Of a stretch of 5,091 nt of DNA, positions 1 to 5,091 are shown piece after piece (position 1 is the first letter of the stretch; the number at the start of each line of letters is the position of its first letter). The DNA lies in NCBI GenBank assembly GCA_023423215.1, contig JAFAFZ010000048.1:1-5091 (forward strand), in the 5' to 3' direction. The stretch is from Actinomycetes bacterium (GTDB lineage: Bacteria; Actinomycetota; Acidimicrobiia; Acidimicrobiales; Microtrichaceae). Position numbers and translations under genes: made by a program. Below the pieces are notes generated by a model. It was not told the origin of the DNA. It made no database searches and saw nothing but the letters and a program-made list of their open reading frames with translations.

Positions 1-858
1 TGTGCGGCGGACGGAGCCGCCCCGCAGCACGGCGCGGCTCACGCGCCCGTGCACCGCGAGCGTCGCGCCCACCGCGACGAGCTGGAGCGCGCACAGCACC
101 CCGGCACCGGACAGGTCGAACTGCCGGGTCGCACGGGTCCAGATCTCGACCTCGACGGTCGACACGCGCCCACCGCCGAGCAGCACGATCACACCGAAGC
201 TCGTCAGGCAGAAGAGGAAGACGACGATGCCTGCCGCGGCCACCGCCGGGGCGACGACGGGCAGCGTGACCCGGCGCGCCGCGGCGAACGGCCCGCAGCC
301 CAGCACCCGTGCTGCCGACTCCAGGTCCGCGTCGACCGAGGCGAACGCGGCGCCCACCGTGCGCACGACGACGGCCAGGTTGAAGCAGAGGTGCGCGGCC
401 AGGATCGGCCACCAGGTCCCCCGTGCGTCGACCAGACCCCGCGGCCCGAGGATCGACGCGAACGCGGCGCCGATCACGACGGTGGGCAGGACGAACGGCA
501 CGGTGGCCAGCGTGCGCAGCGCCGCTCGCCCTCGGAAGCGGTAGCGCGCCAGCACCCAGGCGACCGGGACGCCGACGAGGAGCGTGAGGGCGCACGACGC
601 CAGCGCCTGGGCGAACGTGACGGCGACCAGCCGCCAGGTGCGCGGCGACGAGAGCACCGAGCGCACCGCCTCGAGCCCCCACGCCCCGTCCGGGCGGACG
701 GCGCGCAGGAGCACGGCGGCGACGGGGACGGCGATCACGACCAGGACGAGCACGACCACCACGCTCCCGACGGGCGAGGGCCGGGAGCGTCGGCGGACGG
801 GTGCCGGTCGAGCGGGGCCGGACGGCTCGCCCTCGAGGATCGGCGCCGCCGCGGTCAC
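1..858 (-). CDS. thiP: Thiamine ABC transporter permease ThiP (N-terminal half, cut by window edge)
   Basis: Inner-membrane permease that passes thiamine delivered by ThiB into the cytoplasm, driven by an ATPase (ThiQ). The frame is open for 286 codons from a GTG at 858 to the window edge with no stop. ThiP proteins are usually about 500-540 residues with two fused permease halves, so about half is missing. Seen: an Arg-rich N-terminus (residues 16-26), then hydrophobic segments near 30-51, 82-104, 117-137, 150-168 and 203-222. An EAA loop lies at 180-200 (E180-S-A-A, G187, L199-P200), the contact site for the ATPase. The segment after it (S219-F-G then L227-G-G-G) and the AHLCFN stretch (155-160) closely resemble E. 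coli ThiP as I remember it. The GTG overlaps the thiB stop as GTGA and has only a weak ribosome site, so translational coupling is likely. A related iron or spermidine permease is the alternative, but the neighbours argue for thiamine. Confidence 0.88.
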   Translation of the reverse strand, partial: MTAAAPILEGEPSGPARPAPVRRRSRPSPVGSVVVVLVLVVIAVPVAAVLLRAVRPDGAWGLEAVRSVLSSPRTWRLVAVTFAQALASCALTLLVGVPVAWVLARYRFRGRAALRTLATVPFVLPTVVIGAAFASILGPRGLVDARGTWWPILAAHLCFNLAVVVRTVGAAFASVDADLESAARVLGCGPFAAARRVTLPVVAPAVAAAGIVVFLFCLTSFGVIVLLGGGRVSTVEVEIWTRATRQFDLSGAGVLCALQLVAVGATLAVHGRVSRAVLRGGSVRRT

Positions 859-1937
859 TCCATCTGCTCGCGCCACTGCTCGATCCACGTCTCACGCTGC
901 GCGTCCACGGTCGCCGGAGGGAGCTGCAGCGGATCCTCGGCCCGCTGCGCCCAGGTCGCGAACTCCTCGGGCAGCGGCACGTCGAGCACGGGGAAGACGA
1001 AGTTCGACATCGGCAGGGCCTCCTGCCACTCGGGGCTGAGCATGAAGTCGACGAGCTCGCGCGCCAGCTCCGGGTGCTCGGCACCGCGCAGCACGCCGGC
1101 GTACTCGACCTGCGCCGCGCAGCTGTCGAGCATCACCGTCGAAGGCGGTTCGGTGAACGCCCCCTCGGCGAAGACGAGCTCGACCGGAGGGCTGGAGGCG
1201 TACGACAGCACGATCGGACGGTCACCGCCCGACACCGTGTAGTCCGAGTAGTACGCGTCGTCCCAGCTCGGTCGCACGCGCAGGCCGTTGTCCCCGAGGC
1301 GCTGCCAGTAGTCGAGCCACCCGTCCTCGCCGTAGCGGGCGACCGTCCCGATCAGGAACGCGAGTCCGGGCGAGGACGTCACGGGGCTCTCGACGACGAC
1401 CAGGTCCCGGTACGCCGGTTCGGTGAGCTGCTCGAGCGTGGTCGGCAGGGCGACGCCCTGCTCGCTGAACCATCGCTGGTCCAGGTTCATGCAGACGTCC
1501 CCGGTGTCGATCGGGACGAGCCGCTCGCCCGCCTCGCCGTCGAGCAGGTACCGCTCCGGCACGTCCGCGAGCGCGTCGGGTCGGAACGGCTCGAGCAGGT
1601 CCTCGGACAGCGCACGGGTCGCGAGCGTGTTGTCGATGCCGAAGATGACGTCGCCCTCGGGCGCGCCGGCGCTGAGCAGCGCCGAGGTGAGCATGGTGCC
1701 GCTGTCCCCGGCGGCCACGACCTCGATCGTGGCGCCGGTGCGCTCCTCGAACGCGGCCGCCGCGTCCTCGGGCAGCGCGTAGGAGTCGTAGGTGACGAGC
1801 ACGACGGACTCGCCGCCGCCCTCTCCCTCGGACGACGACGTCTCGTCCGAGCTGCACGCGCCGAGGACGGCCAGCGCCAGGCACGCCGCCACGGCGATGG
1901 CCGTCCGGTGCGTGGCGCGTGATCGATGGGACCTCAT
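855..1937 (-). CDS. thiB: Thiamine-binding lipoprotein of thiamine ABC transporter
   Basis: Extracytoplasmic solute-binding protein that captures thiamine (and perhaps its phosphates) for ThiP. It has 360 residues; E. coli ThiB has about 327, and the extra length is the leader and a Ser/Glu/Gly-rich linker (29-43). Residues 1-28 form a lipoprotein signal: basic start, hydrophobic core, and lipobox L25-G-A-C28, so the mature protein should be lipid-anchored at Cys28. ThiB-family landmarks, in order: VTYDSY (48-53), DVIFGIDN (96-103), VPIDTG (141-146), SSPGLAFL (188-195), PSWDDAY (223-229), LSYASSP (244-250), MSNFVFPV (310-317), and the C-terminal WIEQW (351-355). The usual Trp of the N-W-x-Y-P-V stretch is Phe313 here. 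Cys149 and Cys273 could form a disulfide in the exported protein. The ATG at 1937 is chosen because AGGAGG lies 7 nt upstream and the signal peptide starts there. It overlaps the thiN stop and the thiP start. Confidence 0.94.
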   Translation of the reverse strand: MRSHRSRATHRTAIAVAACLALAVLGACSSDETSSSEGEGGGESVVLVTYDSYALPEDAAAAFEERTGATIEVVAAGDSGTMLTSALLSAGAPEGDVIFGIDNTLATRALSEDLLEPFRPDALADVPERYLLDGEAGERLVPIDTGDVCMNLDQRWFSEQGVALPTTLEQLTEPAYRDLVVVESPVTSSPGLAFLIGTVARYGEDGWLDYWQRLGDNGLRVRPSWDDAYYSDYTVSGGDRPIVLSYASSPPVELVFAEGAFTEPPSTVMLDSCAAQVEYAGVLRGAEHPELARELVDFMLSPEWQEALPMSNFVFPVLDVPLPEEFATWAQRAEDPLQLPPATVDAQRETWIEQWREQME

Positions 1938-2578
1938 GGGGATTCCTCCTGGGGGACGACGACGAGCACGGTGCCCGCGTCAACCGATACGTGTGCAACG
2001 TCGTCCAGGAGCTCGTTCGAGGTGCCCCGGCTGGTGCCGGGCTCGAGACGTTCGCCGTGCAGCGGCCATCGCAGGCCCGTGGTGCGCACCCCGTCGGCAG
2101 GACCGTGGACCGGCAGGATCGAGAAGTAGGACCCCGCCGCCGCACGGATCGAGCGTGCGTCGTGGACCACCACGACGTGCGCTCCACCCAGCCAGGCGTC
2201 GATCCGCATCGACGCGAAGCGGGCCGACGCGAGGACCAGGACGCCGCCGAGCAGGTGGTCGAAGCGCCCGGCGGCGCTGCCGATCACCGTGACGACGTCG
2301 GCGCCGTCGGCCAGGACGTGGTCGAGCGCGAGCTCGAGGTCCGTGGCGTCCTTGTCGGTCGGATGTCGCTCCACCCGCGAGCCCTCGGCGATCGCCCGCT
2401 CGAGGGCCTCGTCCCGCACGGAGTCGAGGTCACCGACGACGAGCGCCGGCCGCCACCCCAGCGCGTGCGCCAGGTGGAGGCCGGAGTCCACCGCCACGAC
2501 GACGTCCGCCGCACGCGGGCAGGCGTGGGGCAGCTCGTGGCCGTGGGGCCCGCCGGTGACGACGACCGCGGTGCGCAT
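1934..2578 (-). CDS. thiN: Thiamine pyrophosphokinase (thiamine diphosphokinase)
   Basis: Cytoplasmic enzyme that transfers pyrophosphate from ATP to thiamine, making thiamine diphosphate (TPP) in one step. It has 214 residues, the normal size for the bacterial enzyme. The family motifs are all in order: V30-D-S-G33, the metal-binding GDLDS (49-53), the D75-K-D-A-T-D-L81 signature, G100 with G104-R-F-D-H108 (substrate and dimer region), TTGLRWPL (166-173) at the start of the C-terminal beta domain, and GTSNE (185-189) near the end. The ATG at 2578 is supported by GGAGG 6 nt upstream and by the N-terminal first strand (TAVVVTGG). It is the first gene of the thi operon, directly behind a TPP riboswitch, and its stop overlaps the thiB start. 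This matches a salvage route: imported thiamine is activated without passing through thiamine monophosphate. The product also acts as the regulator of its own operon. Confidence 0.93.
   Translation of the reverse strand: MRTAVVVTGGPHGHELPHACPRAADVVVAVDSGLHLAHALGWRPALVVGDLDSVRDEALERAIAEGSRVERHPTDKDATDLELALDHVLADGADVVTVIGSAAGRFDHLLGGVLVLASARFASMRIDAWLGGAHVVVVHDARSIRAAAGSYFSILPVHGPADGVRTTGLRWPLHGERLEPGTSRGTSNELLDDVAHVSVDAGTVLVVVPQEESP
1943..1950 (-). promoter_or_regulatory. Strong Shine-Dalgarno of thiB inside the thiN 3' end
   Basis: AGGAGGAA lies 7 nt (counted from AGGAGG) before the thiB ATG, a near-ideal ribosome site. It is embedded in the last codons of thiN (Gln-Glu-Glu) and followed by the ATGA overlap of thiB start and thiN stop. 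It fixes the thiB start at 1937 and suggests that thiB can be initiated strongly even when thiN translation is low. Confidence 0.85.
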
Positions 2579-2671
2579 GTACTCCCTCCGCTGGAATTAC
2601 CCAGATCAGGTCGTCGGGTCGGTGGCCCTGAGCCACCCTCTCAGCCCGCTGGTGCGAGCTCCCCGGATGCA
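2579..2671 (-). ncRNA. TPP riboswitch (THI element) controlling thiN-thiB-thiP
   Basis: Cis-acting leader RNA that binds thiamine pyrophosphate. Read on the minus strand, the conserved parts fall in order. P2 is CGGG (2665-2662) with CCCG (2618-2615). P3 is GCTCGC (2659-2654) with GCGGGC (2649-2644), loop ACCA. The invariant TGAGA bulge, the pyrimidine-ring pocket, is at 2643-2639. A variable stem GGTGGC/GCCACC lies at 2637-2621. The second signature, ACCTGATCTGGGTAAT (2611-2596), leads into P5, CTGG (2604-2601) with CCAG (2594-2591). The P4 pairing is CCT (2610-2608) with AGG (2587-2585). P1 is the least certain: UGCAU (2671-2667) can pair with AUGCG (2578-2574), which includes the start codon. 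The thiN Shine-Dalgarno sits inside the aptamer and there is no room for a terminator, so control is most likely at translation initiation: TPP binding hides the ribosome site. Confidence 0.95.
2585..2589 (-). promoter_or_regulatory. thiN Shine-Dalgarno embedded in the riboswitch core
   Basis: GGAGG ends 6 nt before the thiN ATG. Its AGG part (2587-2585) is the 3' strand of the aptamer P4 helix, so the ribosome site and the ligand-bound fold are mutually exclusive. It also decides the thiN start codon. Confidence 0.8.
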
Positions 2672-2683
2672 GTTGCGGGCCCG

Positions 2684-2712
2684 AGCGTACCCGCGCGCCA
2701 GCCGGTCGTCGG
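2684..2712 (-). promoter_or_regulatory. Candidate promoter of the thi operon
   Basis: TACGCT (2689-2684) fits a sigma70-type -10 at four of six positions (TA...T plus C/G filler). CCGACG (2712-2707), 17 nt upstream, shares only GAC with the -35 consensus. Transcription would begin near 2677, just before the riboswitch P1 strand at 2671, which is the expected place. A short stem CGGTC/GACCG (2716-2703) overlaps the -35 and could instead be the remnant of an acyl-CoA dehydrogenase terminator. The call rests mostly on position and is weak. Confidence 0.3.
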
Positions 2713-2756
2713 ACCGCCGGCGACGGCAGTGGCCACCGGGCGGCGGGCGAGCGGCG

Positions 2757-3908
2757 TCAGTCCCCGATGATCCCGTTCATCCGGGCGAGGGTGCGCAGCA
2801 TGACCTCGTCCGCACCGCCGCCGATGGACCACAGGCGGGTGTCCCGGTAGAACCGCGCCGGCCAGTTGTCCTCGACGTAGCCCATGCCGCCGTGGAACTG
2901 CACCGCCAGGTCCGCCATGCGACGGGCCATGCGAGCGGAGCGCAGCTTGGCGACCGTCGCGTGGCGCGTGATGTCCTCGCCACGCTGGAACGCCGCCACA
3001 GCGGCCCAGTTGTGGTGGCGCAGCGTGTCCAGCTCGCCGGCGACGTCCGCCAGCTCGTACTGGAGGTGCTGGTTCGCCGCGAGCGGCGAGCCGAAGGCCT
3101 GGCGCTCGCGCAGGTAGGCGACGGTGCGCTCCAGCGCGAGCTCGGTCGCCCCGACCATCTGGTAGGCGGCGATCATGCGCTCGTTCTGGAACTGGTTCAT
3201 CTGCTGCTGGAAGCCGCGCCCGGCCTCGCCGATGGTGTTCGTGACCGGGACCCGCACGTCCTCGAAGGTCAGCTCCGCGGTGTCCGAGGCCCGCATGCCC
3301 AGCTTGTCGAGCTTGCGGCTGACGCCGAACCCCTCGACGTCGGTCGGGACGATGATCTGGGACATGCCCCGGTAGCCGCCCTCGTCCGAGGTGCGGCACA
3401 GCAGGCACACCCAGTCCGCCTGGGTGCCGTTGGTGATCCAGAGCTTCGCCCCGTTGATCACCCACTCGTCGCCGTCACGGACGGCCCGGGTCCGCAGACC
3501 GGCGACGTCGCTGCCCGCATCGGGCTCGCTCACACCGATGGCGGCGACGTGCGTCCCGGCGATGGCCGGGCGGAGGTACCGCTCCTTCAGCTCCTCGCTG
3601 CCGAACGCATGGAGGGCCGGGGTCGCCATGTCGGTCTGGACGGCGAGGGCCATCGAGACGCCCAGCGAGGCCGAGCGGCCGATCTCCTCGCCGAAGATCA
3701 TGGTGAAGCTGTGGTCCGCCCCGCCGCCCCCGTACGCGGGGTCGTACTCGATGCCGAGCAGGCCGAGCCGGCCGAACGTGGCGAACAGCTCGTGCGCGGG
3801 GAAGTCGCCCGCACGTTCCCAGTCGTCCGCATGGGTGTCGATCTCCTTCTGGACGACCTCCCGGACGGTGGCTCGGAAGAGCTCGTGCTCCTCGGTGAAC
3901 TGCAACAC
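2757..3908 (-). CDS. Acyl-CoA dehydrogenase (FAD-dependent, AtuD/IVD-like active site)
   Basis: Soluble flavoenzyme that oxidises an acyl-CoA to the trans-2-enoyl-CoA and passes electrons to electron-transfer flavoprotein. It has 383 residues, full length for the family. Seen: N-terminal helical domain (1-120); first family signature GVSEPDAGSDVAG (125-137); the WITNG flavin/substrate loop (157-161); the middle beta domain to about 230; C-terminal helical domain with RxxFG (269-273); and the second signature from Q337-F-H-G-G to D356. The usual catalytic Glu of the late YEGT motif is absent: the aligned stretch is S361-I-G-G-G-A-D-E368. A Glu is present at E243 (QNER), where isovaleryl-CoA and long-chain dehydrogenases carry their base. 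From memory, the QTDMATPAL (91-99) and SIGGGADEVML stretches resemble citronellyl-CoA dehydrogenase AtuD and mycobacterial FadE13-like proteins, so a branched substrate is plausible but unproven. The start is GTG at 3908, with GAGGAG 10 nt upstream. Confidence 0.93.
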   Translation of the reverse strand: MLQFTEEHELFRATVREVVQKEIDTHADDWERAGDFPAHELFATFGRLGLLGIEYDPAYGGGGADHSFTMIFGEEIGRSASLGVSMALAVQTDMATPALHAFGSEELKERYLRPAIAGTHVAAIGVSEPDAGSDVAGLRTRAVRDGDEWVINGAKLWITNGTQADWVCLLCRTSDEGGYRGMSQIIVPTDVEGFGVSRKLDKLGMRASDTAELTFEDVRVPVTNTIGEAGRGFQQQMNQFQNERMIAAYQMVGATELALERTVAYLRERQAFGSPLAANQHLQYELADVAGELDTLRHHNWAAVAAFQRGEDITRHATVAKLRSARMARRMADLAVQFHGGMGYVEDNWPARFYRDTRLWSIGGGADEVMLRTLARMNGIIGD

Positions 3909-3918
3909 GCTGGTGGAT

Positions 3919-3924
3919 CTCCTC
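3919..3924 (-). promoter_or_regulatory. Ribosome site of the acyl-CoA dehydrogenase
   Basis: GAGGAG lies 10 nt before the GTG at 3908 and 13 nt before the in-frame TTG that follows it. The shorter spacing favours the GTG as start. No ATG serves the N-terminus of this protein. Confidence 0.65.
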
Positions 3925-3941
3925 GACGTCGCGGACCCGGC

Positions 3942-3961
3942 GGGACCGTCGCGACGGTACC
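3942..3961. promoter_or_regulatory. Inverted repeat, candidate repressor operator for the acyl-CoA dehydrogenase
   Basis: ACCGTCG followed at once by CGACGGT (3945-3958) is a perfect 14-bp palindrome. After one mismatch (3944/3959) it regains two pairs, giving 18 of 20 symmetric positions. It sits 34-53 bp upstream of the start codon and overlaps the best candidate -10. This size and placement fit a homodimeric repressor such as the TetR-family regulators that often control acyl-CoA dehydrogenases; no regulator gene lies in the window. In a high-GC sequence a chance palindrome of this size is unlikely but possible. Confidence 0.45.
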
Positions 3962-3962
3962 A
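3954..3962 (-). promoter_or_regulatory. Candidate extended -10 for the acyl-CoA dehydrogenase
   Basis: Minus-strand TGGTACCGT combines the extended-10 TGn with TACCGT (3959-3954). I find no convincing -35 at 16-18 nt spacing. Transcription would start near 3947, giving a leader of about 39 nt that carries the ribosome site. The overlap with the palindrome adds some support. Confidence 0.35.
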
Positions 3963-4040
3963 GCGCGCCCTGTCCGGACCCGCACCGGCTGGAGCCGTCG
4001 TGGACCGCTCGACGCACCCGCCGCAGTCACCCGAACCCTC

Positions 4041-4071
4041 GACCCTCGACCTCAGGTAGAGGTGGAGGGTC
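4041..4071 (-). terminator. Large stem-loop downstream of ppk2, probable terminator
   Basis: Two 13-nt arms (4041-4053 and 4059-4071) pair at 12 of 13 positions around a 5-nt loop (4054-4058); the single mismatch is 4048/4064. It begins 53 nt after the ppk2 stop codon. There is no T-run after it on the minus strand, so it is not a textbook intrinsic terminator, though U-poor hairpin terminators or 3' stability stems are common in GC-rich bacteria. Confidence 0.5.
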
Positions 4072-4082
4072 GGCCCGCGAAC

Positions 4083-4097
4083 CCTTGTCCCCCAAGG
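4083..4097 (-). other. Small stem-loop between ppk2 and the larger hairpin
   Basis: CCTTG and CAAGG form a perfect 5-bp stem around a 5-nt loop, starting 27 nt after the ppk2 stop. On the minus strand the loop is GGGGA. It may act with the larger stem-loop as a 3' end structure. It is short and could be chance. Confidence 0.3.
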
Positions 4098-4124
4098 TGG
4101 AGGGACGCGAAGCTTCCGCGCCGG

Positions 4125-5091
4125 TCAGACCGTGAAACGACCCTTCCGGATTCGATCCGCCTCCATCACCTCGAGCTCCTGAGCCCCCGAGAGGACGACG
4201 TCGCGATCGGGCACGTAGTTCACGTCCCGGTTGCGGGGCCCGTAGTCCACCGCGTTGAGGATCACCCGCATCGCGTTGAGCCGCGCCAGGTGCTTGCTCT
4301 CGGAGCGGATGACCGTCCAGGGGGCGTCGACCGTGCTCGTACGCTTCAACATGGCGTACTTGCGCTCGGTGAAGTCGTCCCAGTGCTCCTGGGCCTGGAC
4401 GTCGATCTCGCTGAGCTTCCACTGGCGCAGTGGATCGTCCCGGCGGCGGTCGAAGCGGCGCTTCTGCTCCTTCTTGGTGACGCTGAAGTACAGCTTCACC
4501 AGGATCGTGCCCTGCCGGACCAGGTCCTTCTCGAACCCGACCACGCCCCGCATGAAGTCCTTGTACTCCTGTTCGGTGCAGAACCCGAACACGGGCTCGA
4601 CCATCGCCCGGTTGTACCAGGAGCGGTCGAACAGGACGATCTCGCCGCCGGTCGGGAACTGGGCGACGTAGCGCTGGAAGTACCACTGGGAGCGCTGCTC
4701 CTCGGTGGGCTTGCCCAGCGCCACCACCCGGTAGTGCTTCTCGTTCATGTAGCGGGTGACCCGCCGGATGGTCCCGCCCTTGCCGGCGGCGTCACGCCCC
4801 TCGAACAGCACGATCATGCGGCGCTGCTCCTCCTCGAGGAAGCGCTGCAGCGACAGCAGCTCGGCCTGGAGCGGTTCGAGCTCGTCGTCCTCGCTGAGCT
4901 TGCGCACGGCCTTGCGGGCCTGCTTGACCTCTCGTCGCACCGCGCCGCGCACGTCGCCGTGGCGCAGCTCCTCGAGCGCACGGCGTTCGAGCTTCGTCGC
5001 GCTGGTCGTGCGCCCCGACGCGGCCTTCTCGGCGGCCTTGCGGGCCGCCTTCTTCGCCGCCTTGTGGGCGGCCTTGCGGGCTGCCTTCTCC
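4125..5091 (-). CDS. ppk2: Polyphosphate kinase 2 (PPK2), class I-like, 5' end outside the window
   Basis: Cytoplasmic enzyme moving phosphate between inorganic polyphosphate and nucleotides; one-domain class I enzymes usually make ATP from ADP, and some prefer GDP. The visible frame has 321 residues with no stop up to the edge. Numbering from the first complete codon (5090): Lys/Ala repeat tail (2-25); basic/helical linker (26-75); helix before the core (about 76-90); Walker A G98-R-D-A-A-G-K-G-G106; GKP (126-128); Q135-W-Y-F-Q-R-Y141; Walker B region EIVLFDRSWYNR (150-161, key D155 and R156); and the Arg-rich lid and KLSEID (210-230). The W-Y-F-Q-R-Y and F-D-R-S-W-Y-N-R stretches match Pseudomonas-type PPK2. 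A GTG at 4952 would give 275 residues and the whole catalytic core, but it lacks a clear ribosome site, and the in-frame repeat upstream indicates coding continues. The gene is separated by 216 bp from the acyl-CoA dehydrogenase. Confidence 0.93.
   Translation of the reverse strand, partial: EKAARKAAHKAAKKAARKAAEKAASGRTTSATKLERRALEELRHGDVRGAVRREVKQARKAVRKLSEDDELEPLQAELLSLQRFLEEEQRRMIVLFEGRDAAGKGGTIRRVTRYMNEKHYRVVALGKPTEEQRSQWYFQRYVAQFPTGGEIVLFDRSWYNRAMVEPVFGFCTEQEYKDFMRGVVGFEKDLVRQGTILVKLYFSVTKKEQKRRFDRRRDDPLRQWKLSEIDVQAQEHWDDFTERKYAMLKRTSTVDAPWTVIRSESKHLARLNAMRVILNAVDYGPRNRDVNYVPDRDVVLSGAQELEVMEADRIRKGRFTV
5016..5087 (-). repeat. Six tandem 12-bp units encoding KAAx at the PPK2 N-terminus
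   Basis: Read in the ppk2 frame, six consecutive 12-bp units each begin AAG-GC-GC and encode KAAR, KAAH, KAAK, KAAR, KAAE and KAAS. The units vary at synonymous third bases and in the last codon, so the protein pattern is kept better than the DNA. Third codon positions are almost all G or C, as in a real gene. The array may extend beyond the window, since the visible frame opens one residue (Glu) before the first unit. Alanine/lysine tails of this type form basic helices and are known from H1-like and HU-like DNA-binding proteins. Confidence 0.85.

Noticed and set aside
49..1242. Long plus-strand open frame (397 codons)
   Set aside because: It lies antisense to thiP and thiB, is extremely Arg/Asp/Gly/His-rich with no recognisable domain, and is typical of frames kept open by high GC opposite real genes.
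801..1922. Plus-strand open frame (373 codons) opposite thiB
   Set aside because: Its low-complexity Arg/Gly/Val/Glu-rich composition mirrors the thiB codons; the minus strand has a full family match with signal peptide and ribosome site.
1222..2187. Minus-strand open frame (321 codons) overlapping thiB and thiN
   Set aside because: It is in a different frame from two well-supported genes and its translation is Arg-rich without motifs.
1919..2770. Plus-strand open frame (283 codons) opposite thiN and the riboswitch
   Set aside because: It is antisense to thiN and to the structured riboswitch, and shows no motif or convincing ribosome site.
2641..3465. Minus-strand frame (274 codons) within the acyl-CoA dehydrogenase
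   Set aside because: It is out of frame with the dehydrogenase, Arg/Gly/Pro-rich, and runs through the promoter region into the riboswitch.
4027..4686. Minus-strand frame (219 codons) overlapping the ppk2 3' end
   Set aside because: It is an alternate-frame shadow of PPK2 with no family signal; it also runs across the probable terminator stem.
4950..4952. GTG at 4952 as the ppk2 start
   Set aside because: The frame stays open to the window edge with strongly coding-like codons and a KAAx repeat, and no good ribosome site precedes this GTG. It remains possible but is less likely than a start beyond the window.
5016..5087. CRISPR or non-coding satellite interpretation of the tandem 12-bp repeats
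   Set aside because: The units are contiguous with no spacers and are in frame with ppk2, so a coding repeat explains them.

Overview
The window comes from a very GC-rich genome with GTG starts and G/C at almost every third codon position. Together with the style of the thiamine riboswitch, this suggests a high-GC actinobacterium-like organism; I cannot name a genus. All five genes lie on the minus strand, so the window reads right to left. The long plus-strand open frames are compositional shadows.

From the right edge: (1) 5091-4125 is a class I-type polyphosphate kinase 2 (PPK2). Its 5' end lies outside the window, and its visible N-terminus is a repetitive Lys/Ala tail. (2) 4124-3909 is an intergenic stretch with two stem-loops downstream of ppk2, then a candidate promoter overlapped by a 14-bp perfect palindrome. 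(3) 3908-2757 is a complete acyl-CoA dehydrogenase, probably for branched or short acyl-CoA, with the catalytic Glu in the isovaleryl-CoA dehydrogenase position. (4) 2756-2579 holds a weak candidate promoter and a clear TPP riboswitch. (5) 2578-1 is a thiamine uptake and activation operon: thiamine pyrophosphokinase (thiN), thiamine-binding lipoprotein (thiB) and the membrane permease (thiP, cut by the left edge). The three genes are joined by ATGA and GTGA stop/start overlaps. The ATPase ThiQ would be expected just past position 1.

The thi operon forms one coherent circuit. ThiB captures thiamine outside the membrane, ThiP (with an unseen ThiQ) moves it in, and ThiN pyrophosphorylates it to TPP. 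TPP then closes the riboswitch, whose core contains the thiN Shine-Dalgarno sequence. The acyl-CoA dehydrogenase and PPK2 look like separate transcription units with no evident link to thiamine.

I see no wholly new system. The points most worth a second look are the start-site architecture of the riboswitch, the KAAx-repeat tail on PPK2, and the palindrome in front of the acyl-CoA dehydrogenase.
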